Positions 46,303-57,499 of a stretch of 64,000 nucleotides of DNA are shown in pieces (the stretch's first letter is position 1; the number at the start of each line of letters is the position of its first letter). Origin of the DNA: Methylococcales symbiont of Iophon sp. n. MRB-2018 (GTDB lineage Bacteria; Pseudomonadota; Gammaproteobacteria; Methylococcales; Methylomonadaceae); assembly GCA_003666325.1 (NCBI GenBank), contig QPIL01000115.1, positions 1-64,000 on the forward strand, written 5' to 3'. The notes under the pieces were generated by a model. The model was not told the DNA's origin and did not search any database. It saw only the letters and a program-made list of their open reading frames with translations. The position numbers were made by a program, and so were the translations under genes.

Positions 46303-47573
46303 AAGACTTGCCTTTGTGCAGAAACAATCCATACGGGGTTTTCTGCTTTGAGTCTGTTCATATTTAATATAGCTTGGCTACGTGAAGCTTGAAGCTGGGT
46401 AATATCCCAGATAGCCTGTTGTTTTTTTAGGGTTTCAATGGCAGTAGCCAGGTTTTCTACTGTGACAAAATTCATTACCAGCCAGCCATCTGGATTTAAT
46501 TGTTGTAAACATAGGTTAATTAACGGGGCTAATTCACCTCCTGTACCGCCTATAAATACTGCATCAGGCTTAGGCCAGTTTTCCATGCCTAGAGGTGCTT
46601 TATTATTAATTAAGTGATAGTTATATACCTCAAAATTTTCGGCATTGGTGCTGGCGATTGCAAAATCAGCACTGTTTTTTTCTGCGGCATAGACATAGCC
46701 ATGTGAGCAGATGCGAGCCGCTTCCAGACCTACTGCACCAGAACCCGCACCAATGTCCCAGACGATACTATGGGTTTTTAATTGCATACGCGCCAAAGAA
46801 ACTGCACGTACTTCGCGTTTAGTAATCAGACCTTTATCAGGTTTTCGTTGCAAGAAATCACTATCTTGAACACCAAAAATAATTTTTTCGGTAGTTTTTT
46901 TCTGGCGTTGTAATATGACGATATTATTGCCATTAAAATTTTGTTCAGCAATAGACTCAATATTGCTACGGCTTATCACTCTTTCATCATCAGACAATAA
47001 ATTTTCTGCAACGCTAATAGTAAATTGGTCGCTAATGTTTGCAATTAACATCATCCGTGCAATACGATCAGGAGTGTTGTCAGGGCTGGTTAAAACAGCC
47101 AGTTTGTCATGATTAAAGATTGCTTGTAATAGTGGGTATAAACCATGACCTACGCCTGCGCCTTTGCTCCATTCTCCTGCATCTTTACTATGCACAGAGA
47201 CAATATGTGCATCTTGCCACGCAATACCCATGCGTGCAAAGGCCAGTTGGATGGAAGAAATATTAGGGACAACGTGTAGCTGTTCATGGGGCAGTTTTTT
47301 ATACAAATAACTTGCGATACCATGACAAAGTGGATCGCCTGTGGCAAATACGACGATGTGTTGGTTTTGTGCTATGGCTTGTGAAATCCAAGTAGCGACT
47401 TGTGACAAGTGTCCGCTTAAATCTTTTTGTTGGGCATGGCTGATATGTTCAGCAAATAAAGTTAAAGTACGACGGCTTGCAATAATAAGATCAGCATTTT
47501 CTATTAACTTTAATGTGGCAGGTGTCAGTCCCTGAATGCCATTGTCCAATACGCCAATAATATTACAACGCAT
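46299..47573 (-). CDS. cobL: Precorrin-6Y C5,15-methyltransferase (CbiE/CbiT fusion)
   Basis: N-terminal tetrapyrrole methylase plus C-terminal CbiT VWDIGAGSGAVGLEAAR. Confidence 0.92.
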   Translation of the reverse strand: MRCNIIGVLDNGIQGLTPATLKLIENADLIIASRRTLTLFAEHISHAQQKDLSGHLSQVATWISQAIAQNQHIVVFATGDPLCHGIASYLYKKLPHEQLHVVPNISSIQLAFARMGIAWQDAHIVSVHSKDAGEWSKGAGVGHGLYPLLQAIFNHDKLAVLTSPDNTPDRIARMMLIANISDQFTISVAENLLSDDERVISRSNIESIAEQNFNGNNIVILQRQKKTTEKIIFGVQDSDFLQRKPDKGLITKREVRAVSLARMQLKTHSIVWDIGAGSGAVGLEAARICSHGYVYAAEKNSADFAIASTNAENFEVYNYHLINNKAPLGMENWPKPDAVFIGGTGGELAPLINLCLQQLNPDGWLVMNFVTVENLATAIETLKKQQAIWDITQLQASRSQAILNMNRLKAENPVWIVSAQRQVL

Positions 47574-48673
47574 TAATGTTCCTCATAATGTCCTAGTTTT
47601 TCTCCATCAAAATCACAGATTAAAATGGTGTACTTAAAAGTTTTAGGGTATCGTGCCTGCAATGTGTTAACTACACGCTTAGACAAGGCTTGATAGAAAG
47701 CATCGTTTAAGCCGAGTTCTTGCATACATTCACCCGCAAATCTGGCTGTTTCTCCATCACTTATGGCTTGGCATATATCTGCTTTAGCACCGACAGAAGC
47801 TGCTATGTCGGCCAATAACTGAGTATTCACGGGATTTCTGCGAGCATGAGTAATAATCTCACCTTGTGCCATTTTAGTAATCTTACCGACCATACCGCCA
47901 ATAATAATATGAGAAATACCGCTATCCCTAGCAGCGTCTAATGCAGGGCCTAAGAAATCACCCATTTGTACAAAACAGGCAGGCTCCAGTTTAGGTAATT
48001 CTCGAATAGTAAATTTTTCAGTACGCCCACCTGTCGTTAATACTACAGTATCTAACTGCTGTCTGGCTGCAACTTGAACGCCTTGTACAACACTGGCTCG
48101 AAAAGCGGCAGTAGAATAGGGATGAACAATACCGGTAGTACCTAATATGGAAATACCATCAATAATGCCTAAGCGATCATTCAAAGTTTTTTTAGCCATT
48201 TTTTCACCGTCTGGTACGGAAATGGTGACTTTTAAGCCTTGCTCTCGTAATAATTCGCTTGCGATCTCACGAATATTATCCTCAATATTCTGTCTTGGTA
48301 CAGGGTTAATGGCAGGGCCCCCAACTTCAAGCCCTAAGCCACGCATAGTGATGGTACCGACACCTTTGCCAGCGGTTAAAATAATTTGCTCTGCTTGCTC
48401 AGGTAAATATTCAATATCTACGGTTAAATGTGCTTTATGAGTGCAGTCAGGATCATCACCCGCATCTTTAATCACCACAGCATGTGCGACTGATGGGCCA
48501 GACAAGCCTTCTGTGACATCAAATTTTACGCGTTGACCATTAGGTAATAGAGATTCTATTTGTTCAGGCACCTGTCCTGTCAGCAAACCAATAGCGGCTG
48601 CTCTTGCAGCGGCGGCAGAACAGGCACCGGTGGTAAAACCTTTACGTGTCCCTTTGGGCTTTTTAGCTTGCAT
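47573..48673 (-). CDS. cbiD: Cobalt-precorrin-5B (C1)-methyltransferase
   Basis: KGFTTGACSAAAARAAAIGLLTG, GTTGIVHPYSTAAFRASV. Confidence 0.94.
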   Translation of the reverse strand: MQAKKPKGTRKGFTTGACSAAAARAAAIGLLTGQVPEQIESLLPNGQRVKFDVTEGLSGPSVAHAVVIKDAGDDPDCTHKAHLTVDIEYLPEQAEQIILTAGKGVGTITMRGLGLEVGGPAINPVPRQNIEDNIREIASELLREQGLKVTISVPDGEKMAKKTLNDRLGIIDGISILGTTGIVHPYSTAAFRASVVQGVQVAARQQLDTVVLTTGGRTEKFTIRELPKLEPACFVQMGDFLGPALDAARDSGISHIIIGGMVGKITKMAQGEIITHARRNPVNTQLLADIAASVGAKADICQAISDGETARFAGECMQELGLNDAFYQALSKRVVNTLQARYPKTFKYTILICDFDGEKLGHYEEH

Positions 48674-48678
48674 TCGGG

Positions 48679-49341
48679 CTACTTGGTTTGGGCTTCGGCC
48701 AACGCCAAAAGTGCATGAACGGCAGCAACAACCAAGGTTGACCCGCCTTTGCGACCGTGAGTAATAATCCAGGGGATATTATCTAATTGTTCCAGCGCAG
48801 CCTTTGATTCTGCGGCAGAAACAAATCCTACGGGCATACCGACAATTAAAGCAGGTTTAATATGGTCTTCTTTAATCAAGCGAATGACTTCCAATAGAGC
48901 GGTGGGGGCATTACCAACAGCTACAATACTATTATCCAGTAATTGTGCTCGATGTGCTTTACGCATGGCTTGCACAGCCCGGGTTGAATTTTCAGCTTTT
49001 GCTGTCGTTATGACATCTGCATCAGCAATAAAATGATGGCTGTTAACGCCAAAATGGCTGAGTCTGGGTTTAGATAGACCCACACAAATCATTTCTACAT
49101 CAGCAACAATAGCTGCACCAGATAAAATAGCGGCAAGACCTGCTTCAACAGCATGAGGATGAAAACGCGCTAAACCATTAAATTCAAAATCGGCAGTAGC
49201 ATGAATCATGCGTCGCACTATATGCCATTGTGCCTCTGTATAGTGATGTGTTGCTATTTCTTGGTCAACGATAGCAAACGAATCATGTTCAATTTTTTGA
49301 CCTGCCTGAGTCATTTGCTCAGTGATAATGTTTGTATTCAT
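48679..49341 (-). CDS. cobH: Precorrin-8X methylmutase
   Basis: RRMIHATADFEFNGLARFHPHAVEAGLAAI, GNAPTALLEVIRLI, GMPVGFVSAAESK. Confidence 0.94.
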   Translation of the reverse strand: MNTNIITEQMTQAGQKIEHDSFAIVDQEIATHHYTEAQWHIVRRMIHATADFEFNGLARFHPHAVEAGLAAILSGAAIVADVEMICVGLSKPRLSHFGVNSHHFIADADVITTAKAENSTRAVQAMRKAHRAQLLDNSIVAVGNAPTALLEVIRLIKEDHIKPALIVGMPVGFVSAAESKAALEQLDNIPWIITHGRKGGSTLVVAAVHALLALAEAQTK

Positions 49342-49457
49342 AGTGAAATTTAATTGAAGGCTATAAGCCGAATAGGGGAGTGATCTATTTTATAAGCAAA
49401 ATAAATAGAGGGCGGGGAAGTTTAGAAAGTCCAGTTGTTGCTAAAAATTGTTTTTGC

Positions 49458-50435
49458 TTATGATAGACGCACCCTAGGGTCGGCAAAGGTATAAGAAATA
49501 TCCGTCAATAACAGACCAAAAATATACAGTGCTGAACCTAAAAAAACCATAGATCGAACAATAGCAAAATCCTGACGGTTGATAGCATCAATAGTGTAAC
49601 TACCCAAACCTGGAATACTAAAAAAAGATTCCATAATCAAACTGCCCATGAATAATAACGGTAATATCGCAACAACGCCAGTTAATATGGGGATCATAGT
49701 GTTTTTAAGTACATGCTTGAATAGCACTTGTGTTTCCGTTAAACCTTTTGCCTGGGCTGTGCGGACATAATCTTTTTCTACCTCTTCAAGGAAAAGGGTT
49801 CGATACCAACGTGCCCCTGAGCCTATACCAGAAACTACCGAAATAACGACAGGTAAAATGAGGAACTTAATGGCTGATAGCCCGGTGTCATATCCAGACA
49901 CAGGAACCAATCTGAGTAATTTTCCAATAAAAAATTGACCACCTATGATGTAAAACAGAGAAGAAATGGACATTAGAATGACGCACAAAACGATACTGCT
50001 AAATTCCAGATAAGAGTTTCTAAACAACACCATCATCAATGCGACAGAAATATTAACCAGTAAGCCAACGATTAAGGAGGGTATAGCAATACTTAAACTT
50101 GGCCACATGCGCTGTTTAATATCGGTAGCAATATTTCTACCACTATCCGACAATCCAAAATCAAATAAGAACAAGCCTATGGATTTTTTATAAAAAATAG
50201 TTTCTGTCCATTTTTTATCAGATTCCGCTTGCTCATTCCACAATAAAGGTAAATCGTAGCCATGTTGGTGCTTCCAGTTTTGAACGGCCTGCTCAGTAAC
50301 ATGTTTGTGTCCTAATTGCATACGAGCCATGTCATCTGGACTATTGACTACAAAAAACAAGATAAAAGTCAGTATATTCACTCCCATTAACAAAGGAAAC
50401 GCATACAAAAAACGACGGATAATATATTGAATCAT
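49458..50435 (-). CDS. OppB/DppB-type ABC transporter permease
   Basis: MIQYIIRRFLYAFPLLMGVNILTFILF; VRTAQAKGLTETQVLFKHVLKNTMIPILT. Confidence 0.92.
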   Translation of the reverse strand: MIQYIIRRFLYAFPLLMGVNILTFILFFVVNSPDDMARMQLGHKHVTEQAVQNWKHQHGYDLPLLWNEQAESDKKWTETIFYKKSIGLFLFDFGLSDSGRNIATDIKQRMWPSLSIAIPSLIVGLLVNISVALMMVLFRNSYLEFSSIVLCVILMSISSLFYIIGGQFFIGKLLRLVPVSGYDTGLSAIKFLILPVVISVVSGIGSGARWYRTLFLEEVEKDYVRTAQAKGLTETQVLFKHVLKNTMIPILTGVVAILPLLFMGSLIMESFFSIPGLGSYTIDAINRQDFAIVRSMVFLGSALYIFGLLLTDISYTFADPRVRLS

Positions 50436-51032
50436 TGGCTAGGCATTAAAGTAAATTGGATGCGTATTTTATCTACTGGATTATGAACGCTTATACACTC
50501 TGAATGGATAAAAAATATAATTCTTATCAATAAGTAAACTTATATTTCTTATAAACACACAAGGCATAAAATAGGCACTATACCACCATTTATTCTTGAA
50601 AATGGTATAACATGGATAGCTGAATGAGCTTGGCTAGTATTTATTAAAGATAATAGAACATTAGGATGAGAACTCATTACTTTTGATGCTAAGGATATTT
50701 CTAGTACAGTAAAAAAGCAATATTCTATTTTGCTTATTTTGTTTTTGTATGCTTAAATCGCTTTGAGATTTTGTTGGCTGTGACTACTGTAATAGCAGTA
50801 GCTAATTAGCATTAATTAAACTCTATTTTTTGGAGGAATCCTTAAGTTTGTTTTGTAGTTGCCTCACTATATGATATTACTTAAGGTATACAGTTAATTT
50901 TTCAATAACCTGTTTGTTTTAGCCATGAAAATGGCTGGATTAATGTGGTAGAGAATGCTTGGTTGTTGAACATTTTGTTTGTTTATTCCTTAGGTAAATT
51001 ATTTTTGGGGTAATGTTTTGGAGATTTAGATT

Positions 51033-51560
51033 ATGAATAGTCTTACTGCGCTCTCTTTGAGTATTGGTGTTTTGGCTGGCTTAGCTACTTTTTTAGCCGT
51101 AGGGCCTTTGAGTGGTGTTTTTTTGATTTGGGCTACAACAATTTCTTGGGCGGCCTATTTTGCTCTAGGTGGTGATGATACAGCAGCAAAGAACACTATA
51201 ATATGTAGTATTTTTGGTGTTTTCATGGCAACTTATGCTGCCGTTGAAATTACTAATATAGCGCCTGATGCAACACTGGGCTTTCCTGCAATGGCTGCAA
51301 TTATAGTTTGTGTTACCGTGGTAGTCTCGTGTTTGGCGGCTAACATTCCAGCGTTGGCAACTATTCCTGCAACAGTATTGGGATATTCGGCAACGTTTGC
51401 TTATCTTTTACAAACACCTGACATGCTAACAGCAGACGTTCTATTAAATCTTGAATGGAACAATCCTTGTTTGTTGATTTCGTTTTCTTTGGCACTAGGC
51501 GTAGGTTTTGGTATAGCATCTGGAAAACTAGCGGCTATGTGGACTACAATAGAAGATTAA
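51033..51560 (+). CDS. DUF1097-like membrane protein
   Basis: LSIGVLAGLATFLAVGPLSGVFLIWATTISWAAYFALGGD. Confidence 0.75.
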   Translation: MNSLTALSLSIGVLAGLATFLAVGPLSGVFLIWATTISWAAYFALGGDDTAAKNTIICSIFGVFMATYAAVEITNIAPDATLGFPAMAAIIVCVTVVVSCLAANIPALATIPATVLGYSATFAYLLQTPDMLTADVLLNLEWNNPCLLISFSLALGVGFGIASGKLAAMWTTIED

Positions 51561-51569
51561 GGGCTTATA

Positions 51570-51608
51570 TGTAAGCTGGGTGGAATATTTGACATAGCCC
51601 AGCTTACA
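51570..51608. terminator. Convergent-gene hairpin, 11-bp perfect stem
   Basis: tgtaagctggg...cccagcttaca. Confidence 0.75.
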
Positions 51609-51633
51609 TTAGTAATTTTTAATACCAGTCTCG

Positions 51634-52857
51634 TTATTTAGTGGCACCGTAATGAGAATCAATATAACGTATAACCAGTTCCTGAAACTCTTCAGCAATT
51701 TTATTCCCCTTTAAAGTGACGGTTTTCTTGCCATCTTCATAAACAGGAGCAACGGGTATTTCACCCGTACCGGGTAAGCTAATTCCTATATTAGCATTTT
51801 TGCTTTCTCCAGGACCATTGACAACACAGCCCATAACAGCGACCTCCATCTCTTCCACACCTTTATATTTTTTCTTCCAAATAGGCATGTGGGAACGTAA
51901 AAAGGATTGAATTTCCTGGGCCAGTTTTTGAAAATAGTCACTGCTTGTTCGTCCACAGCCAGGACAAGCAATAACCATAGGAGTAAATGAGCGAAAGCCC
52001 ATAGTTTGCAACATTTCTTGAGCAACAATGACTTCAGTTGTTCTGACACCGCCAGGTTCTGGGGTTAAAGAAACACGAATGGTATCTCCAATACCTTGTT
52101 GCATTAGTACAGATAAGGCAGCGGAAGATGAAACGATACCTTTAGAGCCCATGCCTGCTTCTGTTAATCCTAAATGTAATGCGTAATCACAGCGTGAGGC
52201 AAGGTCTTGATAAATGCTGATAAGCTCCTGTACGTTACTAATTTTACAAGACAAGATAATTTTATCTTTTCCCAAACCATATTCCTCAGCCTTAGCAGCA
52301 CTTTCTAGTGCAGAAATCACGATAGCTTCACGGGTAATAACAGGTAATTCATCGGGCTTGTCTTTTAATCTGTTTTCATCTAAAAGTCTTGTGAGAACGG
52401 ATTGATCCAGACTCCCCCCATTAACGCCAATACGAACGGGTTTATTGTATTGGCAGGCAAATTCAATCATTTGCTGAAACTGAGGGTCACGATTTTTACC
52501 ACGCCCAACATTGCCCGGATTAATTCTGTATTTTGCCAATATTTCAGCGCATTCGGGATACTTGGCTAAAAGTTTGTGTCCATTAAAATGAAAATCACCG
52601 ATTATAGGAACAGAATAACCTTTTTGTATTAATTGATTGTGAATCTCAGGCACGGCTTTTGCAGCTTCTTCTGTATTGACGGTGACTCTCACTAATTCTG
52701 AACCAGCAATAGAAAGCTCCATTATTTGTTGGACAGATTTAGCAACATCAGCAGTATCCGTGTTAGTCATGGACTGCACAGCAATGGGGGCGCCGCCACC
52801 CACTTGAATATTACCAACCATAACGGGCTGAGTTTGTTTTCTTGGACTAATTGACAT
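51634..52857 (-). CDS. ispG: 4-hydroxy-3-methylbut-2-enyl diphosphate synthase
   Basis: [46 protein letters not shown]. Confidence 0.97.
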   Translation of the reverse strand: MSISPRKQTQPVMVGNIQVGGGAPIAVQSMTNTDTADVAKSVQQIMELSIAGSELVRVTVNTEEAAKAVPEIHNQLIQKGYSVPIIGDFHFNGHKLLAKYPECAEILAKYRINPGNVGRGKNRDPQFQQMIEFACQYNKPVRIGVNGGSLDQSVLTRLLDENRLKDKPDELPVITREAIVISALESAAKAEEYGLGKDKIILSCKISNVQELISIYQDLASRCDYALHLGLTEAGMGSKGIVSSSAALSVLMQQGIGDTIRVSLTPEPGGVRTTEVIVAQEMLQTMGFRSFTPMVIACPGCGRTSSDYFQKLAQEIQSFLRSHMPIWKKKYKGVEEMEVAVMGCVVNGPGESKNANIGISLPGTGEIPVAPVYEDGKKTVTLKGNKIAEEFQELVIRYIDSHYGATK

Positions 52858-53117
52858 GATTTTTTCTAAAGATTATTAACAGTGTTTATTATTTTAAACC
52901 CACTAAGATTTAGCTAATATAAGCAATAATTATACTCCATACGTGTTAAGCAAAGAGTTAAATTATGAGGATAAATTGTTTTTCTAATATTCATCCAGTG
53001 TTCGAGTCTTGGAAACCCCTGATAATGATGCCGAGATAAGCTAGCACAATAAATAAACACTTCGGCTTACGCAGGAATTTATTCACCTTTAAGGCACAGC
53101 ATTAAGGTACAACATTG

Positions 53118-53291
53118 ATGCTGAAAGATTTATTTTTTAAATCTAAAACAACCAATAAAACAGCACAAGGAGCAGCTATGTGTTGGCATAAACTGGCAAT
53201 AACCATTGCCAAAAACAGCAAAATAAACGGTGTCAATAAAATTTCAGAAAGTAGCATTGAATTATTAGCCCACTTATTATTTGTTGTTTAA
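53118..53291 (+). CDS. Possible 57-aa ORF upstream of xoxF (not in track)
   Basis: MLKDLFFKSKTTNKTAQGAAMCWHKLAITIAKNSKINGVNKISESSIELLAHLLFVV; weak RBS only. Confidence 0.2.
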   Translation: MLKDLFFKSKTTNKTAQGAAMCWHKLAITIAKNSKINGVNKISESSIELLAHLLFVV

Positions 53292-53614
53292 TGCTAATTG
53301 GTCTTTGACCAGTGACAAAAAATATTTCATTAAAAAAACCAATAATAATAAATGATTCTTGTATTTTCATACACTTAGGATTAATTACACGCCTGACTTT
53401 ATGCTATCAAAACATAATCAGTAAAAAGCAAACAACTTTACTATTGACTTTTAGAGAAAAATCATTCAATTTAACACTCTGGAATGGCTATTCCTGTTAA
53501 ATTATTCTTAACCATAAAAAGAACAAAAAAGAAAGCCATCCATTAACTAATATTAGTCTAAAACATAACATAAACCGTATTCTGTCTTGTGGCAGATTAC
53601 TCTGGAGAAAACAT

Positions 53615-55468
53615 ATGAAGAAGCCTTTAAAGAGCTTGCTGCTTGCTTCAACTGTCGCTGCTCTACTTTCTGCACCTGTAGTTTCAACTGCAAACCGTGG
53701 TGTTGAAAGCCTAACCAAAAACCCAGCTAACTGGGCAACTTGGGGTGGTGACTACGCAGGTACTCGTTACAGCAAACTAGATCAAATCAACACTAAAAAC
53801 GTTAAAACCTTACAACCAGCTTGGTCTTTTTCTACGGGTGTACTTCGTGGACACGAAGGTGGTCCATTAGTGATTAATGATATTATCTACATCCACACAC
53901 CTTTTCCCAATACTGTTTACGCTTTAGATCAAGCGACCCAATCAGTAATTTGGGAATACACACCAACAATGGATGCAGATGTAACTATTCCTGTGATGTG
54001 TTGTGACACAGTAAACCGTGGATTAGCTTACGGTGACGGAAAAATATTCCTACAACAATCTGATACCGTTTTAACAGCATTAGATGCTAAAACAGGTCAA
54101 CGTATCTGGAGCGTACAAAACGGAGACCCTAAATTGGGCATGACTAACACTCAAGCACCTTTAGTGGTTAAAGATAAAGTTATCACCGGTATTTCTGGTG
54201 GTGAATTTGGTGTTCGTGGTTTCTTAGCTGCTTATAACATCCGTACCGGTCAACTGGAATGGAAAGGTTACAGCATGGGGCCTGATGGCGATACCCTAAT
54301 CAACCCTAAAAAAACAACCGCTTGGAAAGACGGTAAAGTTCAACCTGTAGGGCCAAACTCAAGTTTAAGCACTTGGGAAGGCGACCAATGGAAAATTGGT
54401 GGTGGTACTACATGGGGCTGGTACAGTTATGACTCAGATTTGAACCTTATATATTATGGTTCTGGTAACCCATCTACTTGGAATCCCACACAACGTCCTG
54501 GTGACAACAAATGGTCTATGTCTTTATGGGCTCGTGATGCCGATACAGGTGAAGCAAAATGGATTTACCAAATGACACCACATGATGAATGGGATTTTGA
54601 TGGTATCAACGAAGTACCTTTAGTTGATCAAAAAATCAAAGGTAAAATGCGTAAAACTCTCGTGCATTTTGATCGTAACGGTTTTGGCTATACATTAGAT
54701 CGTGTTACTGGTGAACTATTAGTTGCTGAAAAATTTGACGCATCAGTTAACTGGGCAACTCACGTTGATATGAAATCAGGTCGTCCACAAGTTGTTCCTG
54801 AAATGAGTACAGAACAAAACGGTGAAGACGTAAACACAGTTGGTGTTTGTCCTGCTGCATTGGGTTCTAAAAACCAACAACCTGTTTCTTACTCCCCACA
54901 AACTAAATTGTTCTACATTTCAGGCAACCACTTATGCATGGAATACGAACCTTTTGAAGTTTCATACACAGCGGGGCAACCATACGTTGGTGCTACTTTA
55001 ACCATGATGCCAGCAGGTGCTGATGTTATCACCGGTAAAAAAGACGGCTCAACTAACTTAGGTCAGTTTACTGCATGGGATGCAACAACAGGTAAAATTA
55101 AATGGTCTAACAAAGAACAATTCTCTGTTTGGTCTGGTTCAGTTGCAACAGCGGGTGGCGTAGTTTTCTACGGCACACTTGAAGGTTACTTGAAAGCAGT
55201 TGATGCTACAACAGGTAAAGAATTGTATAAATTCAAAACACCTTCAGGCATCATTGGTAACGTAAATACTTGGTCTTACAAAGGCAAACAATATATTGGC
55301 GTATTATCAGGTATTGGTGGCTGGGCTGGTATCGGTATCGCTGCTGGCATTGATGACGGTACTGATGCTAGTAATACTGAAGGCTTAGGTGCTGTTGGTG
55401 CATACAGAAGTTTAAGTGCTTTCACCAAATTAGGCGGTACATTCACTGTATTTTCTTTACCAAACTAA
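53615..55468 (+). CDS. xoxF: Lanthanide-dependent PQQ methanol dehydrogenase XoxF
   Basis: Signal peptide, vicinal CCDTVNRG disulfide, W-motifs, [11 protein letters not shown] (DxD signature of Ln-dependent enzymes). Confidence 0.95.
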   Translation: MKKPLKSLLLASTVAALLSAPVVSTANRGVESLTKNPANWATWGGDYAGTRYSKLDQINTKNVKTLQPAWSFSTGVLRGHEGGPLVINDIIYIHTPFPNTVYALDQATQSVIWEYTPTMDADVTIPVMCCDTVNRGLAYGDGKIFLQQSDTVLTALDAKTGQRIWSVQNGDPKLGMTNTQAPLVVKDKVITGISGGEFGVRGFLAAYNIRTGQLEWKGYSMGPDGDTLINPKKTTAWKDGKVQPVGPNSSLSTWEGDQWKIGGGTTWGWYSYDSDLNLIYYGSGNPSTWNPTQRPGDNKWSMSLWARDADTGEAKWIYQMTPHDEWDFDGINEVPLVDQKIKGKMRKTLVHFDRNGFGYTLDRVTGELLVAEKFDASVNWATHVDMKSGRPQVVPEMSTEQNGEDVNTVGVCPAALGSKNQQPVSYSPQTKLFYISGNHLCMEYEPFEVSYTAGQPYVGATLTMMPAGADVITGKKDGSTNLGQFTAWDATTGKIKWSNKEQFSVWSGSVATAGGVVFYGTLEGYLKAVDATTGKELYKFKTPSGIIGNVNTWSYKGKQYIGVLSGIGGWAGIGIAAGIDDGTDASNTEGLGAVGAYRSLSAFTKLGGTFTVFSLPN

Positions 55469-55500
55469 TTTTGAGTTACTAAAACTTAAATAACAGTCTA

Positions 55501-55533
55501 AAGCCCTAGTCGATTTATCGACTAGGGCTTTTT
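55501..55533 (+). terminator. Strong intrinsic terminator after xoxF
   Basis: aagccctagtcgatttatcgactagggctttttt-like, ~14-bp perfect stem plus T-run. Confidence 0.88.
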
Positions 55534-55616
55534 AATGCCTGTGACTTTTAAAAGAACGGCCCTAGTATATCCAGCTTTGTATTATAATTACAATTCAGTC
55601 ATCATCAACTAAGTCA

Positions 55617-56471
55617 ATGAAATCACTCTCTATTCAAAACAAATTACTTTTCACATTATTGTTTGCAAGTTTTTCTTTTAACAGTTTTGCAACTGAAAAA
55701 TTCAGAGTCTGTGCAGACCCTCTCCACCCCCCTTACTCCACAAAAGCAGAAGAGGGTTTTGAAAACAAAATAGCAACATTGTTTGCCAAAGAACTCGGTC
55801 AAGAACTTGAATACTACTGGTTCCCTCAACGTATCGGCTTTATTCGTAATACGCTCAAATCCCAAATAGATAATACTGAGCAATATAAGTGTGATGTAAT
55901 TATGGGTCTTCCGGTGGGTTTTGACTTTGCTAAAACAACAAAACCTTATTATCATTCCAGTTATGTCTTATTGATAGCAAAAGGTCGTGGCTGGGATGAT
56001 ATAACTCAACCCTCTCAATTATCCAATCTTTCTTTGCAAAGAGAAGAATCTCTAAAAATCGCCATGTTTGATCGAGGCCCAGGCACTACATGGCTACAAA
56101 AACAAGGTTTATTGGACCAAGGCATTCCCTATCAAACAATGACAGGTGACGATAAAAACAATGTTGCCATGCAAATAGAAAAAGATTTAAAAGCAGAAAT
56201 AATTGATATGGTCATACTCTGGGGACCTATGGCGGGTCACGTTGTCTCGCAAAGCCCTAAAGACAGTTATCACCTTATCCCCATGCAATCAACCGCTGGT
56301 ATAAAATTTGATTTCTCTATGGCGATGGGCATTCGCTATGGAGACAATAAAAGAAAAGACTTACTCGAAAGACTTATTGAGAAGAATAAAGAAAAGATGC
56401 AAAGGATTATTTCAGAATACAATATCCCTTTATTACCAATCCCTGAGCAAAAAACCAGAGACGATGACTAA
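55617..56471 (+). CDS. xoxJ: XoxJ-like periplasmic substrate-binding protein associated with quinoprotein dehydrogenase
   Basis: Signal peptide; FRVCADPLHPPYSTKAEEGFENKIATLFAKELGQELEYYWFPQR; directly downstream of xoxF. Confidence 0.88.
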   Translation: MKSLSIQNKLLFTLLFASFSFNSFATEKFRVCADPLHPPYSTKAEEGFENKIATLFAKELGQELEYYWFPQRIGFIRNTLKSQIDNTEQYKCDVIMGLPVGFDFAKTTKPYYHSSYVLLIAKGRGWDDITQPSQLSNLSLQREESLKIAMFDRGPGTTWLQKQGLLDQGIPYQTMTGDDKNNVAMQIEKDLKAEIIDMVILWGPMAGHVVSQSPKDSYHLIPMQSTAGIKFDFSMAMGIRYGDNKRKDLLERLIEKNKEKMQRIISEYNIPLLPIPEQKTRDDD

Positions 56472-56639
56472 ATTAAACAACATTAACTAAATGAGTTGGG
56501 ACTATGTCATTTTATATGAGCACTCAAATTCCAGTTTTCCATTATTTGGCATAAACCCAAATAGCTGGCTGCCCTCAACATAATTTTGATGATAATTCGA
56601 CATAAATCCCATGTAGAGTATGCGCATTGTATATCCCTC

Positions 56640-57060
56640 CCCCTTCGGAGAGGGCTTAAAAGCCCTTGCTTGCTGAGGAGGGGAGGGTGGGGAGAATCTA
56701 AATAAACTACTGCATATAAAGTAGATTTTTTTGATTTCCCCTCACCCTCCGGAGAGGGCTTAAAAGCCTACCACCCCTACGTTTTATCAACATGGTATGC
56801 AATACAAGAACATGTAGGCGCGCCCCCACCCACTATTCCTATATTTCCAACAACAGCAAGAACGTAGGGGCGAGTGCCTCTGCTCGCCCGCTCTTCCACT
56901 ATAAAAAACAAAATCCGAGGGAACCTCGCCCGCTATTCCATCTCTAAAGCCTTCCCTTGCTGGGGAGGGGAGGGTGGGGAGGTTCTAAATAAACCACTGT
57001 ATTAATAAAGTATTTATTTTTTTATTTTCCCTCACCTTGACTTATATCATTTTTAAAAAT
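56640..57060. repeat. Mosaic of GC-rich intergenic repeats (two copies of CTTGCTGRGGAGGGGAGGGTGGGGAG...CTCACC plus GTAGGGGCGAG...CTCGCCCGC)
   Basis: Pairs at ~56669-56746 and ~56956-57036; ggagagggcttaaaagcc at 56647 and 56751. Confidence 0.85.
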
Positions 57061-57081
57061 AAACGATATAATCGAGTACTT

Positions 57082-57386
57082 AGCCAACCCTTAAAAACGC
57101 AACAACCATCTGATTTATAACAATAAATTAAACAAAAACCATAGGAAAAACAAGCAGTATTTGGTAAAATAACACCTATTTATTGGTCGTTTTTCTGATA
57201 AAAACATACTAACAAAATCAACCCCAAACAGAACAACTAAACCTCTTTCATTCAGAGTTATTTGTAGAACATAGCATAAGAACCGCGTCACTCCTGCCTG
57301 TTCCAAGCAGGAATCCAGGTATTTAAAACTATATTCCCGATAACAGACTTCGGGAATGACGTATGGTAACAGAGGTTCCAGTTACT
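57082..57386 (+). repeat. Dispersed element A (copy 6)
   Basis: agccaacccttaaaaacgcaacaaccatctgatttataac...cgggaatgacgtatggtaacagaggttccagttac. Confidence 0.95.
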
Positions 57387-57486
57387 TGAGTCCTGAGTCT
57401 TGAGTCTTGAGTCTTGAGTCTTGAGTCTTGAGTCTTGAGTCTTGAGTCTTGAGTCTTGAGTCTTTCGTCTTTAGTCTTTAGTCTTC
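57387..57486 (+). repeat. Heptanucleotide tandem array (CTTGAGT-rich), about 14 units
   Basis: Direct reading. Confidence 0.97.
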
Positions 57487-57499
57487 TTTAAGCCGTGAA

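Noticed and set aside
49342-49457. Cobalamin riboswitch upstream of cobH
   Set aside because: No recognisable B12-box-like segment on the minus strand.
53312-53500. 62-aa track ORF upstream of xoxF
   Set aside because: AT-rich, no RBS or family resemblance; likely chance ORF.
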